A DNA stretch of 64,000 nt from positions 20,245 to 84,244 of the forward strand of contig JAJPIJ010000044.1 in the NCBI GenBank assembly GCA_021324815.1, in the 5' to 3' direction. Every line of letters begins with the position of its first letter. Within the stretch, counting starts at the first letter, position 1. The position numbers and the translations under genes are program-made. Of this stretch, positions 19,721 to 30,548 are shown one piece after another. The notes under the pieces were generated by a model. That model saw only the letters and a program-made list of their open reading frames with translations, was not told the origin of the DNA and did no database searches. Source of the DNA: Gammaproteobacteria bacterium (GTDB lineage Bacteria; Pseudomonadota; Gammaproteobacteria; JAJPIJ01).

Positions 19721-20744
19721 GCGTCTCGGCATCCTGGTTTCCCTGCTGGCGGTTCTGGCCGCTGCGGGGTGGGGCGCCTTCCTTTGGCTGCAGAAAGATT
19801 ACGAACGCTGGCAGGCCACGCCATTGGCCGTGCTTGGCGACAGGGTGCTGTACGAAATCCGCCCGGGCATGAGCGTGCGGGCCGTGGCGGAGGATTTGCA
19901 GGCGCGCGGTTACCTGTCGCAGCCGCTGTACTTCCGCCTGCTGGCATACCGGAGCGCGCTGGCCGGGAAACTCAAGAGCGGTGAATACGCCATCGAACCT
20001 GGCCTGACGCCGCTCTCGTTGCTGGAGCGCTTCGCCGCCGGGCGGACGGTGGAATATTCCATCACCCTGGTCGAGGGCTGGACGTTCGCGCAGGTGCGGG
20101 CGGCGCTGGAACAGCATCCGGTGCTCATCAACACCTTCAAGGGCCTGGATGACGCCGCCGTCATGCGACGCCTCGGCCATCCCGGCGAGCATCCGGAGGG
20201 GCGTTTCTTTCCCGACACATATCGCATCAAAAAGGGCGGCACCGACGCCGAGGTGCTGAGCCGCGCGTACGATCGGATGAATAAATTGCTGAATGAATAT
20301 TGGAGCGCGCGGGCGGCGGATCTCCCTTATCATGCGCCCTACGAGGCGCTGATCATGGCCTCCCTGATCGAAAAGGAAACCGCGGTGCCCGAGGAACGCC
20401 CGCTGATAGCCGCCGTGTTTCTGCACCGGCTGCGCGTCGGCATGAAGTTGCAGACCGATCCCGCCGTCATCTACGGCCTGGGGCCGGCCTATGATGGCAA
20501 TCTGCACAAACGCGATCTGGAGACGGACACGCCGTACAATACCTACACCCGCGCCGGACTGCCCCCCAGCCCCATCGCCATGCCGGGCAGGAAATCCATC
20601 GAGGCGGCGCTGCACCCGGCGCCGTCGGGCGCACTTTATTTCGTGGCCCGCGGCGACGGCAGCCATCAGTTTTCAAACACCCTGGAGGAGCACAACCGCG
20701 CCGTGGCCCGTTATCAACTTTCGCAGAAGAACGCCTCCCCGTGA
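19713..20744 (+). CDS. mltG: Endolytic murein transglycosylase MltG
   Basis: MltG cuts nascent glycan strands and is thought to terminate peptidoglycan polymerisation at the inner membrane. An N-terminal transmembrane helix (about residues 5-22) precedes a LysM-like region and the YceG domain with the catalytic glutamate in MASLIEKETAVPEER and the motif LQTDPAVIYGLG. Its 343 residues match the family. The start overlaps the pabC stop and the stop overlaps the tmk start; this pabC-mltG-tmk-holB order is widely conserved. Confidence 0.95.
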   Translation: MARRLGILVSLLAVLAAAGWGAFLWLQKDYERWQATPLAVLGDRVLYEIRPGMSVRAVAEDLQARGYLSQPLYFRLLAYRSALAGKLKSGEYAIEPGLTPLSLLERFAAGRTVEYSITLVEGWTFAQVRAALEQHPVLINTFKGLDDAAVMRRLGHPGEHPEGRFFPDTYRIKKGGTDAEVLSRAYDRMNKLLNEYWSARAADLPYHAPYEALIMASLIEKETAVPEERPLIAAVFLHRLRVGMKLQTDPAVIYGLGPAYDGNLHKRDLETDTPYNTYTRAGLPPSPIAMPGRKSIEAALHPAPSGALYFVARGDGSHQFSNTLEEHNRAVARYQLSQKNASP

Positions 20745-21364
20745 GCGTCCTGTTCATCACCCTGGAAGGGATCGAGGGCTCGGGCAAAAGCACGCACCTG
20801 CCCTTTGTCGCCGACTGGCTCCGACGGCACGGTCGCCAGGTGGTCATTACGCGTGAACCGGGCGGCACACCGCTGGGCGAGCAGGTGCGCGGCATCCTGC
20901 TCGACAACCGCCATCGGGACATGTCCGCCGATACCGAACTCCTGCTCATGTTCGCCGCCCGCGCGGAACACCTGCACGAGGTGATCATGCCGGCGCTGGC
21001 GAAGGGCTCGGACGTGGTCTGCGACCGCTTCACCGACGCCACCTACGCCTACCAGGGCGGCGGCCGTGGGCTGCCGGCGACACGCATCGCGCAACTGGAG
21101 CAGATGGTGCAGGGGGATCTGCGTCCGCATTTCACCCTGTTGTTCGACGCGCCGCTGGAACTCACGATCGAACGCACGCGGTCGCGCGCGCAGCCGGATC
21201 GCTTCGAGAGCGAGCGGCTGGCCTTCCACCGGCGGGTGCAGGACGTCTACCGCAGCCGGGCGGCGGCCGAGCCGCGGCGGTTTCTCATCATCGACAGCAG
21301 CGGCACGGTCGAGGCTACGCAGAGTTTGCTGGCTCGAAAGCTCGCGGAACGGATGCCATGTTGA
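20741..21364 (+). CDS. tmk: Thymidylate kinase
   Basis: Tmk phosphorylates dTMP to dTDP. The P-loop GIEGSGKST, the DRX-type motif DRFTDATYAYQGGGRG and REPGGTPLGEQVR are present. The product has 207 residues with a GTG start overlapping mltG. Its end overlaps holB by 7 bp. Confidence 0.96.
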   Translation: MSVLFITLEGIEGSGKSTHLPFVADWLRRHGRQVVITREPGGTPLGEQVRGILLDNRHRDMSADTELLLMFAARAEHLHEVIMPALAKGSDVVCDRFTDATYAYQGGGRGLPATRIAQLEQMVQGDLRPHFTLLFDAPLELTIERTRSRAQPDRFESERLAFHRRVQDVYRSRAAAEPRRFLIIDSSGTVEATQSLLARKLAERMPC

Positions 21365-22365
21365 TGCCCTATCCATGGCAGGCGCAGGCCTGGCGGCGCC
21401 TCCAGGCCTGGCGGCGCGGCGGAACACTGCCGCATGGCCTGTTGCTGCACGGGCCGCCGGGCGGCGGCAAGGTCGATCTGGCGCGCGCCTTCGCGCAAGG
21501 TTTGCTGTGCAGCGCCGCCGGTGGGGAAGGGGAGGCGTGCGGGAAATGCCGGAGTTGCGGCTGGGTGGAGGCGGGGACGCATCCCGATCTTTGTCTCGTC
21601 ACCTTTGAAGTGGATGAGAAAACCGGCAGGGTGGCGAAAGAGATCAAGATCGCCCAGATCCGCGAATTGATCGAGTTCACGCGGCTTAAAAGCCATGGCG
21701 TCCTGCTTCGTATCGCCATCGTGCATCCGGCCGAATATATGAACCGCAACGCCGCCAACAGCCTGTTGAAGACTTTGGAGGAGCCGCCGGCCGGCGTGCA
21801 TCTCATTCTGGTTGCCCATCAGGCCGCGCGCCTGCCGGTGACCGTGCGCAGCCGCTGCCAGAACTTGTACCTGCCGGCGCGCGCGAGCGACGCCGCCGTG
21901 GACTGGCTGCGCCGGCAGCCGGCCTGCCGGGGCATCGACCCCGCGCCGCTGCTGCGGGAATGCGGGCCCCTGGAGGCCCTGCGGTTGCTGGAAAGCGGGG
22001 AGTGGGGCGCGCGCGCCACTGTGCTGCAACAAGCCGCGGAACTGCTGCGTGGCCGGGCCGACCCGATCGAAATCGCGTCGCAGTGGCTGCGCCTCAACGC
22101 CGTCTCCCTGCTGACCTGTCTTGAATCCCTGCTGACGGATGTCGGCCGGCTCAAGGCCGCGGGGCGCGAGGGGATGCCGGTTCACGGCGATTTATTACCC
22201 GGTTTGCTTGAGCTCGCAAAAGCGCTAGACTTTTCAAGGCTCTTCAGCACGCAGGCGCTCATCAGGGAATCGCGGCAGTTGCTGGAAAGGGGCGCCAACC
22301 TGCGCCAACAGGACGTGCTGGAGGAAATCGCGCTACACTTGGCGTTGAATCCAACGGGAACATGA
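21358..22365 (+). CDS. holB: DNA polymerase III subunit delta-prime
   Basis: Delta-prime is a structural subunit of the clamp loader. The AAA+ fold shows a P-loop-like HGPPGGGKVDLA in which the usual Ser/Thr after lysine is Val, in line with a subunit that does not hydrolyse ATP. A zinc-binding cysteine cluster (CGKCRSCGW) and the sensor region SRCQNL follow. The product has 335 residues (E. coli 334). Confidence 0.93.
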   Translation: MLMPYPWQAQAWRRLQAWRRGGTLPHGLLLHGPPGGGKVDLARAFAQGLLCSAAGGEGEACGKCRSCGWVEAGTHPDLCLVTFEVDEKTGRVAKEIKIAQIRELIEFTRLKSHGVLLRIAIVHPAEYMNRNAANSLLKTLEEPPAGVHLILVAHQAARLPVTVRSRCQNLYLPARASDAAVDWLRRQPACRGIDPAPLLRECGPLEALRLLESGEWGARATVLQQAAELLRGRADPIEIASQWLRLNAVSLLTCLESLLTDVGRLKAAGREGMPVHGDLLPGLLELAKALDFSRLFSTQALIRESRQLLERGANLRQQDVLEEIALHLALNPTGT

Positions 22366-22369
22366 AGAC

Positions 22370-22726
22370 ATGGGCACACCGGCAAGCAACCCCCGCAAGG
22401 GCATTTTGTCCCTGACCATCAAGGAAAAGGGGGCGCTGTATGCGTCCTACATGCCGTTTGTAAAGAACGGCGGCCTGTTCGTGCCGACCAACAACGCCTA
22501 CAAGCTGGGCGAGGAGGTGTTCATGCTGCTGACGCTGCCCGACAGCAAGGACCGCCTGCCGGTGGCCGGACGCGTCGTGTGGATCACGCCCAAGGGCGCC
22601 CACGGCAACAAGAGCGCCGGCATCGGGGTGCAGTTCAGCGAACTGGACAAGGGCACCACCCGCAGCAACATCGAGAAGCAGCTGGCCGGCGTATTGAAGT
22701 CGGATCGCCAGACCCACACGATGTAA
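22370..22726 (+). CDS. pilZ: PilZ-domain protein
   Basis: A 118-residue stand-alone PilZ protein of the kind required for type IV pilus biogenesis and located beside holB in Pseudomonas and relatives. The domain core VAGRVVWITPKGAHGNKSAGIGVQF is clear by eye. The N-terminal RxxxR c-di-GMP motif is not evident, as in the pilus-type members that do not bind c-di-GMP. No pilus genes are in the window. Confidence 0.88.
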   Translation: MGTPASNPRKGILSLTIKEKGALYASYMPFVKNGGLFVPTNNAYKLGEEVFMLLTLPDSKDRLPVAGRVVWITPKGAHGNKSAGIGVQFSELDKGTTRSNIEKQLAGVLKSDRQTHTM

Positions 22727-22735
22727 TCCACAAGG

Positions 22736-22756
22736 CCCGCGGGAGAACCTCGCGGG
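22736..22756 (+). terminator. Short GC hairpin between pilZ and tatD
   Basis: CCCGCG (22736-22741) and CGCGGG (22751-22756) flank a 9-nt loop just after pilZ and before tatD. There is no clear U-tract, so termination would be weak. It could also shape translation of tatD. Confidence 0.35.
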
Positions 22757-22779
22757 TATTTCCTTGCAAGATGGCGGTC

Positions 22780-23586
22780 ATGCTCGTCGATTCGCACTGC
22801 CACATCCCCCTCATCCTGCAGCAGTCGCCCGGAAGCAATTTGCCGGAGTTGCTTGCCGCCGCCCGCGCGGCGGAGGTCGCCGGCATGCTCTGCGTCGCCG
22901 TGGACCTCGAAGGCGTGCCGGCCCTGCTGGGGCTGGCGCGGCGATATCCGAACATAGTCATCTCCGTCGGCGTGCACCCCAACGCGCACCCGGAACATGA
23001 GCCGGACGTGGACACCCTGCTGGCCTACGCCCGCGATCCGCGCGTCATCGCCATCGGCGAGACCGGGCTTGATTACTATCGCAGCCGCGGTGATCTGGGC
23101 TGGCAGCACGAACGCTTTCGCCGCCACATCCGTGTCGCACGGATTGCGAAAAAACCGCTCATTGTGCATTCGCGCGAGGCGAGGGGGAATGTCATCAAAA
23201 TTTTGTCAGAAGAGAAAGCAGGTGAAGCAGGTGGAATAATGCATTGTTTCACCGATGATTATGAAACCGCACTTAAAGCATTACATTTGAATTTTCTCAT
23301 CTCGTTTTCCGGCATTCTGACGTTCAAAAACGCAACGGCCTTGCAGGAGGTCGCGAGAAAACTGCCCCTGGAGCGGCTGCTGGTGGAGACCGATTCCCCC
23401 TATCTCGCGCCCGTTCCCTATCGCGGTAAAAGCAACCAGCCCGCCTATGTGCGTCATGTTGCGGAGTTTCTGGCCTCGCTCAAGGGGACGACGTTTGAGC
23501 AGGTCGCGAAACAGACCACTCGCAACTTCCTCGATTTGTTTCCATCAACCCGCGCGGGCATGTGCCCCGAAGCCGCGCCAGGTTGA
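22780..23586 (+). CDS. TatD-family metal-dependent hydrolase (YcfH type)
   Basis: TatD-family enzymes are metal-dependent deoxyribonucleases with a TIM-barrel fold. The HxH metal motif VDSHCHI opens the protein, followed by IGETGLDYY, KPLIVHSREA, GGIMHCFTDD and ETDSPYLAPVPYRGKSN. The ATG at 22780 gives the usual N-terminus; an ATG at 22771 is in frame. Position after holB-pilZ identifies the YcfH branch. Codons around 23200-23330 are clearly more AT-rich than the flanks. This is the last gene of the housekeeping block. Confidence 0.92.
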   Translation: MLVDSHCHIPLILQQSPGSNLPELLAAARAAEVAGMLCVAVDLEGVPALLGLARRYPNIVISVGVHPNAHPEHEPDVDTLLAYARDPRVIAIGETGLDYYRSRGDLGWQHERFRRHIRVARIAKKPLIVHSREARGNVIKILSEEKAGEAGGIMHCFTDDYETALKALHLNFLISFSGILTFKNATALQEVARKLPLERLLVETDSPYLAPVPYRGKSNQPAYVRHVAEFLASLKGTTFEQVAKQTTRNFLDLFPSTRAGMCPEAAPG

Positions 23587-23637
23587 GTGCGGGAAGTCCA
23601 CCTCTCCGCCTTGAAACACGCGGTTTGAACGCGCAGC

Positions 23638-24015
23638 TCAGGGTTGCGGCTGGCCTTCCTTCACCTGATCGGCGTATTTGGCCAGTATTTCGCCCACCTT
23701 CTGCATGATTTCGGCCTGCATCTGCAACTGCAGCCTGGCATTGCCCGGCGGCAGTTCCGGGATCACCAGCTGACGCTGCATCATGGGGCATCCCATCATT
23801 CCTTCGCCCATCATGCCGCGCATCATGTCACCGCCCATCATCATTCCTCGCTGCATGCCTCCACCCGGCATTTCCCTGGAAGGGCCTTGTCCGGCGGCTT
23901 CGGCGGGTGGCTTGCCGGGATGATGAGTCTCATGTTCTTCGGCAAGGGCGTAACCGCCCGCCATCAACAGCATCGATGAGACTGCCACGATGATGGAAAG
24001 TCCGGGTTTGCGCAT
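23638..24015 (-). CDS. Exported Met-rich protein, possible copper binder
   Basis: The 125-residue product begins with a signal peptide (MRKPGLSIIVAVSSMLLMAGGYALAEE). The mature protein has a His patch (EEHETHHPGK), then a run rich in paired methionines and glycines (GGGMQRGMMMGGDMMRG) with one Cys, then a short amphipathic helix at the C-terminus. Methionine-rich periplasmic proteins often bind Cu(I) or Ag(I), which fits the copper ATPase downstream of it on the island; no named family was recognised. An FNR-type site and a -10 element lie upstream in class II spacing. Confidence 0.75.
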   Translation of the reverse strand: MRKPGLSIIVAVSSMLLMAGGYALAEEHETHHPGKPPAEAAGQGPSREMPGGGMQRGMMMGGDMMRGMMGEGMMGCPMMQRQLVIPELPPGNARLQLQMQAEIMQKVGEILAKYADQVKEGQPQP

Positions 24016-24053
24016 ATCGATCGCCTCGCTGTGTGGTTGATGCCAACGATTCA

Positions 24054-24094
24054 AGAATACCGCCCGGACGTTGATCCACATTGATTTGGATCAT
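24054..24094 (-). promoter_or_regulatory. FNR-type site and -10 ahead of the Met-rich gene
   Basis: TTGATTTGGATCAT (24081-24094) matches the FNR/ANR consensus TTGAT-N4-ATCAA at 9 of 10 positions. On the minus strand TATTCT lies at 24054-24059, placing the site centre about 41 bp upstream of the expected start of transcription, the class II activator position. Confidence 0.65.
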
Positions 24095-24119
24095 GTCCTG
24101 CAAGGATATTTGCCGGCGT

Positions 24120-24616
24120 TTAAGGGGTCGAAAAATAATGATGTTCGCCGGATGCTGATGGCGTAACCGGCACGGCCTGAACACCGAGGCCGTAATGATA
24201 GACGAGCTCCCCGCCGCGCCAGGCCGTGGCCGCCAGCATCAATGCGGGCACCAACAGCGCCAGCAGGAATAACGCGCTGACGGGCGCATTTCTACGGGCA
24301 TGCCCGACGCTCCAGAGGACGGCCGGCAGATAAAGCAGGATCGTGGCGAGGGCCGAATTGCGATGCACCTCCATGGAGGCATGCGCCTCCTCCGCGTGCG
24401 CCACCGTGTTGAATGCGATCCAGCCGGCGATGGCCGTGACGATGGCGGCCAGGAAGCCCAGCCAGAGGTTCCAGCAAGCGACGCTCAGGAGTTGCATCTG
24501 TAATGCGGATCCCTGCCGCAGCAGGCCCGCGACGATGAACAGAGCGGTGCCGTTTAGAGCAGGGCGACCGCGAAGTGCACAAAAATGGGGTGCCAGTTCG
24601 GGACAATCTCAATCAT
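24120..24616 (-). pseudogene. DUF2231 membrane protein, interrupted by a frameshift
   Basis: DUF2231 proteins are small four-helix membrane proteins of unknown role. The gene starts at 24616 (IEIVPNWHPIFVHFAVALL, the family opening) and hits a stop at 24554-24556. In the next frame the sequence resumes at once with NGTALFIVAGLLRQGSALQ and runs to 24120, including a His/Glu patch HAEEAHASMEVHRNSA. One missing base near 24553-24558 explains the break. A start at the internal ATG (24497) would lose the first helix. Confidence 0.75.
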
Positions 24617-24714
24617 TGCGGATACCCCGCCGCCGGGTAACTGCCGGGATGTTACCCCATTTTATCGCCTTAAAAAGCGGAATCATGCCCCTGCCATGTC
24701 TACCGGTTCACAAG

Positions 24715-25365
24715 CTACGTCGGGTGGGTTTGACGCATGAATGATGGTAGAAATGCCGGGGTGCGGCGCATGTATTCACGATAGGCTTCGCCGAATGTAA
24801 TGAGCGCATCCTGTTCCTCGCGGCGCGCCAGTCGCACGTACATGTAAACAAGCACGGGAAACATCACCAGCGTCGGCAATGTCGGCCATTGCAGCAGGAA
24901 ACCCATCATGATCATGATGAAAGCCAGATATTGCGGATGACGCACACGCGCATAAACACCGCTGCAGGCCAGCGTCCCCGCGCGTTGCGCCTGGTAGAGG
25001 ACGCCCCAGGCCGAAGAAAGAAGCCAGAAGCCGGCGAAGATCAGGATATTGCTGAGCAGATGCAAAACATCGAAGTGTGGGTTGCCTTTGAGCCCGAGCA
25101 GCGTGTGCCAGAGGTGGCCGGTATCATGCGAGAACAAGTCGATCTCCGGATACCGTTTGGCAAGCCAGCCCGACAACAGATAAATCGTCAGTGGAAATCC
25201 ATACATCTCGGTGAACAGGGCGATGATAAACGCGGAGAAGGCGCCGAAACTGCGCCAATCGCGGCGCGTGCGCGGCCGGGCGAAACTGAATGCGAAAAAG
25301 ATGAAAAAAAGGGAATTGACCGCCACCAATCCCCACAGGCCGTAGGCGGATGTTTCGTGATTCAT
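24715..25365 (-). CDS. Isoprenylcysteine/phospholipid methyltransferase-like membrane protein
   Basis: A 216-residue integral membrane protein with about five hydrophobic segments. The C-terminal SAM-binding part carries GVYARVRHPQYLAFIMIM and a later EEQDALITFGEAYREYMRRTP, which match the ICMT/PEMT superfamily of membrane methyltransferases. The substrate is unknown. It overlaps the DUF2933 gene by 4 bp and belongs to the minus-strand cluster that starts at the copper ATPase. Confidence 0.75.
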   Translation of the reverse strand: MNHETSAYGLWGLVAVNSLFFIFFAFSFARPRTRRDWRSFGAFSAFIIALFTEMYGFPLTIYLLSGWLAKRYPEIDLFSHDTGHLWHTLLGLKGNPHFDVLHLLSNILIFAGFWLLSSAWGVLYQAQRAGTLACSGVYARVRHPQYLAFIMIMMGFLLQWPTLPTLVMFPVLVYMYVRLARREEQDALITFGEAYREYMRRTPAFLPSFMRQTHPT

Positions 25366-25616
25366 GGTTGCTTCTCTTCACGCTTTTCGCCGCCGGCATT
25401 GTCGTGACGATCCTCGCCATGAGAATGGCGACCGTGGCCACGGCGCATAAAGAGATGCATCAGCGGGCAGGCGAGAAGCAGGAGATAAGGCAGCGCGCCC
25501 AGGAAATGGGCGCGGTGCTCCGTCAGTAGGTAAAAGAGCGCAAGCGCCATCAACACCCAGAAACCGACGCGGAAGCGCTGCTGTTGTTGACGAGAATCTT
25601 CAGGTTGCAGATTCAT
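25362..25616 (-). CDS. DUF2933 small membrane protein
   Basis: An 84-residue protein with two hydrophobic helices and a His-rich tail (RRGHGRHSHGEDRHDN), the pattern of DUF2933 proteins (HRAHFLGALPYLLLLACPL). These are commonly found beside copper-exporting ATPases; their function is not established. The histidine tail could bind metal. Confidence 0.75.
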   Translation of the reverse strand: MNLQPEDSRQQQQRFRVGFWVLMALALFYLLTEHRAHFLGALPYLLLLACPLMHLFMRRGHGRHSHGEDRHDNAGGEKREEKQP

Positions 25617-25625
25617 TCACACGGC

Positions 25626-26366
25626 TCACGACGTGGCAGCTCCGGTCATTGGGCCGCATTCCGCATGCCCCTGGGCCTGCATGCGATGCCAGGTGAAATG
25701 CTCGTAGACCCCCGCCCAATAGGCGCCGAATGCAAAAGCGAAGAGCATCTCTTCCAACGGAATCGAATCGAGCACGACGCCGCTCAACGCCTTCAGGTTC
25801 CACACGGCCTCGATATATCCCGGCACCAGCCATTTCAGCGCCAGCATGAACACCAGGTAATAGCCAAGGAAGATCACGCTACCCACCAGCGTTTTGATCT
25901 TGAGGTCGGGTCGGCACAAGATGGTTGTCAACGCTCCTGCGAGCATGGCCGCAATCCCCGGGTAAATTGGATTCCATGGCAGAAAGAAAAGAAGAGGGAA
26001 GATCAGCACAGGGGTCGCAAGCGCGAGTCTGTGCAGGCGGTGGCGGCGGCGGTGCATTTCCCTTGAATCCACCGATTGTTCATGTTGTCTCGTCAGGACG
26101 TTGTACAGCACCGACCCGATGCCGCCGATCCCAAAGCAGAAGATCAGGCTCTCGACATCAAAACCCGTCGTCTGGGCGAGATTGAACAAGCTCGGGGGAT
26201 TCCAGTATTGGGGCACGAACAATGGTTCGGTGAGGCCGAAGGGCGTTGTAAATACACTGGTCCGGAACATCTGGCGCCGATACTCGGGAAACAGCCAGTA
26301 CAGCGCCAGCCACGGGATCAGGAAGGCGCCGGACCAAATCAACCAGACGTAGTGATACTTTGACAC
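25626..26366 (-). CDS. Polytopic membrane protein, lycopene-cyclase-domain-like
   Basis: This protein of 246 residues has about six transmembrane segments. Two copies of an acidic helix motif, FDVESLIFCFGIGG and SIPLEEMLFAFAFG, resemble the paired repeats of the CrtYcd-type lycopene cyclase domain. No carotenoid genes are in the window, so a role in carotenoid synthesis is doubtful; a membrane role linked to the ATPase cluster is as likely. The gene starts 7 bp after the copA stop. Confidence 0.5.
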   Translation of the reverse strand: MSKYHYVWLIWSGAFLIPWLALYWLFPEYRRQMFRTSVFTTPFGLTEPLFVPQYWNPPSLFNLAQTTGFDVESLIFCFGIGGIGSVLYNVLTRQHEQSVDSREMHRRRHRLHRLALATPVLIFPLLFFLPWNPIYPGIAAMLAGALTTILCRPDLKIKTLVGSVIFLGYYLVFMLALKWLVPGYIEAVWNLKALSGVVLDSIPLEEMLFAFAFGAYWAGVYEHFTWHRMQAQGHAECGPMTGAATS

Positions 26367-26372
26367 GGCGGC

Positions 26373-28724
<2,352 letters not shown>

Positions 28725-28730
28725 GGAATC

Positions 28731-28772
28731 AATATAATGCAAAAGTCAACCTACGTGATTGACGCAAATCAT
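28731..28772 (-). promoter_or_regulatory. FNR-like site and -10 ahead of copA
   Basis: TTGACGCAAATCAT (28759-28772) matches TTGAT-N4-ATCAA at 8 of 10 positions. On the minus strand TATATT lies at 28731-28736, so the site is centred about 41.5 bp before the predicted start at 28724. The rest of the 164-bp gap to the next gene is AT-rich and holds no visible gene. Confidence 0.5.
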
Positions 28773-28888
28773 GGTTTTTTATCCTCGCTGCTTGAGAGCA
28801 GCTTATCATAGATACTTCGCATAATGTATATTATGTTAAATAATGTCTGGTTTCACACCCGGACGAATTAGAGCAACACGACATACAT

Positions 28889-29155
28889 CTAAATCGCCTG
28901 GCCGACGCCGGCCGCCCGCAGTATGGCCTCCTCCGGCCCGCGTCCAGCGCAGCAATCGGCCAGCTTGCCGTTGATCACGACCGCGGGCACGGTACGGATG
29001 CCCAGGCTCTTCGCCCGCCTGGCTACTGCGGGTTCGTTCATGTCAAGGATCGTCACCTCGCACGACGGACACGCAATCCGGTTGACGAGTTGGATGGTCT
29101 CCTCGCACGCGGGGCACCCCGCGCTGAACACTTCTATCTTTCTCTTGGTAGACAT
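28889..29155 (-). CDS. Thioredoxin/glutaredoxin-like protein with CPAC motif
   Basis: An 88-residue thioredoxin-fold protein with the active-site pair in SAGCPACEETIQ, a second CPSC pair (ACPSCEVTILDM), the cis-proline region VPAVVINGKLADCC and a final Cys pair. AAAGGAG lies just before the ATG at 29155, fixing the start. Such proteins accompany mercury and other thiophilic metal operons and may pass electrons or metal to partners. It is the last gene of the operon starting at merR. Confidence 0.8.
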   Translation of the reverse strand: MSTKRKIEVFSAGCPACEETIQLVNRIACPSCEVTILDMNEPAVARRAKSLGIRTVPAVVINGKLADCCAGRGPEEAILRAAGVGQAI

Positions 29156-29168
29156 CTTGACGTCTCCT

Positions 29169-29933
29169 TTACGATGCGTTTGTCGTTTCAATCGGCTGTT
29201 GTTGCTGAGCGCATTTGGGGCAGGAGCCGATCTGACCTGCCCTCTTTGGCCACGCGTTCCACACGGACGCGGCCACAAGTCCCAAAAGCCCCGCATACAC
29301 GAATGGGGCGGATGCGTATGCGAACTTGAAGGTCAGGATGAGGCCAACGGATGCCATCCCCAGCATGAGCGGCCCGTAGCCACGGCGCGTCCTCGCGCGG
29401 AAGGCAAGGGCAAAAAGCGCGAGCCCGAGGAAACCCATGGTGACCGGCAACAGGAACGTTGAATTAAGCAGGAAACCGAGGCCGAGCGACCCGAGGACGC
29501 CCGCATAGGCCGGCCAGCATGCGGGGCAGGTACCGACAGGCAGAAATGCGGCGCCCACGCCCGGCACAAAGGCCAGGAAATGCCGCCAACCGCGCCCTCC
29601 CTCCGCTGGGCGGGCGGACGCAAACACCCCCTTCCCGAAGGCGGAGACGATGCTATGAACCGGCGGCACGCCCTTGAGACCCTCGGCGTGGTGGTCGTAG
29701 ATGCGGCAGGAATCGTGACCCTCGTTCGGTCCGGCTCCTGTCACGTCACGGCCATCCACGAGAATGGTTGGAGATCCATACTGTCGAACATAGGCCGGGA
29801 TCCCGGGCGACTTCCGGTCCCATTCCGTCCAGGACGGTGGCAACCCGGCCTCGCTGAATCCTCTGAGCAGGGCTTCTCTGGCGCGCTCCGCGTTGGGACA
29901 GTCCATGTCGTAGATCAGCTCGACGCGCGGCAT
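29169..29933 (-). CDS. Thioredoxin-like domain fused to MerC-like membrane transporter
   Basis: A 254-residue fusion. Residues 1-90 form a thioredoxin-like domain (VELIYDMDCPNAERAREAL, then SPTILVDGRDVTG) that keeps one Cys where CxxC is usual. Residues 115-235 form four membrane helices with a vicinal cysteine pair in GTCPACWPAYAGVLGSLG, like MerC/MerT mercury uptake proteins. The C-terminal tail ends with a further pair (SCPKCAQ). It overlaps merR by 19 bp. It could carry Hg(II) or a related thiophilic ion, but no merA or merP is nearby. Confidence 0.75.
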   Translation of the reverse strand: MPRVELIYDMDCPNAERAREALLRGFSEAGLPPSWTEWDRKSPGIPAYVRQYGSPTILVDGRDVTGAGPNEGHDSCRIYDHHAEGLKGVPPVHSIVSAFGKGVFASARPAEGGRGWRHFLAFVPGVGAAFLPVGTCPACWPAYAGVLGSLGLGFLLNSTFLLPVTMGFLGLALFALAFRARTRRGYGPLMLGMASVGLILTFKFAYASAPFVYAGLLGLVAASVWNAWPKRAGQIGSCPKCAQQQQPIETTNAS

Positions 29934-30343
29934 GATTCTTCCTTTTCACAATCGAAGGCCTCAAGAATCGGGCACTGGCTGACGGGCCCCCTGCCCGGGC
30001 ATTCGTCGATGAGATTGATCAAAACCTTGCGCATCGCCTGAAGCGCTCTGACCTTGTCATCGATGTCAAGCACCTTGGCCTCCGCGCGGCGGCGGACATC
30101 CGCGCATTGGATTCCGGGCGTGGTCCGCAGCGCAAGCAGGCCCTTGATCTCTTTCAGGGTGAATCCAAGTCCCTGCGCGCGCTTGATGAAGCGCACGCGC
30201 AGCACCGCGTCGCCGGGGTACGCCCGGTAGTTCGACTCGGTGCGGGGTGGCTTGGGCAGCAGGCCCCGGCGCTCGTAGTAATGAATCGTCTGCAGGTTCA
30301 CGCCCGCCCGTCTGGCGACCTCACTGACCTTGAGACTTGTCAT
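29915..30343 (-). CDS. merR: MerR-family regulator, mercury type
   Basis: MerR proteins bind a dyad in a 19-bp spacer and untwist the promoter when metal binds. The winged-helix N-terminus (KVSEVARRAGVNLQTIHYYE) and dimer helix are typical. Cysteines at 80, 115 and 124 have the 35- and 9-residue spacing of the Hg-binding Cys82, 117 and 126 of Tn501 MerR. The start at 30343 gives 142 residues; the longer frame would run through its own operator. It is the first gene of its operon, not divergent as in Tn501. Confidence 0.9.
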   Translation of the reverse strand: MTSLKVSEVARRAGVNLQTIHYYERRGLLPKPPRTESNYRAYPGDAVLRVRFIKRAQGLGFTLKEIKGLLALRTTPGIQCADVRRRAEAKVLDIDDKVRALQAMRKVLINLIDECPGRGPVSQCPILEAFDCEKEESCRASS

Positions 30344-30363
30344 TGGCTCATCTCCGAAATGCA

Positions 30364-30394
30364 ATCTGCACCCTATACCAAAGTATAGAGTCAA
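30364..30394 (-). promoter_or_regulatory. MerR-type operator and promoter
   Basis: On the minus strand TTGACT (30389-30394) is followed by the dyad CTATAC-TTTG-GTATAG (30373-30388), with near-matching flanks, within a 19-bp spacer. The -10 at 30364-30369 (GCAGAT) is poor. The geometry is that of the mer, cad and pbr promoters activated by MerR-family proteins. It drives merR and the two genes after it. Confidence 0.75.
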
Positions 30395-30548
30395 GAGTCC
30401 TCTGGAATGTTTCGCGCAGAAAGCCCGTCACCGGCTTTTCAATGTCGAACTGCAAGCGTCCCAGCCACTTGGGTTTCCCCGCGGATGAGAGAGTTGGTGC
30501 GGAAATCCGCTCACACCTGCCCGGCTGTTATGATGGCAGGTGTTACAG

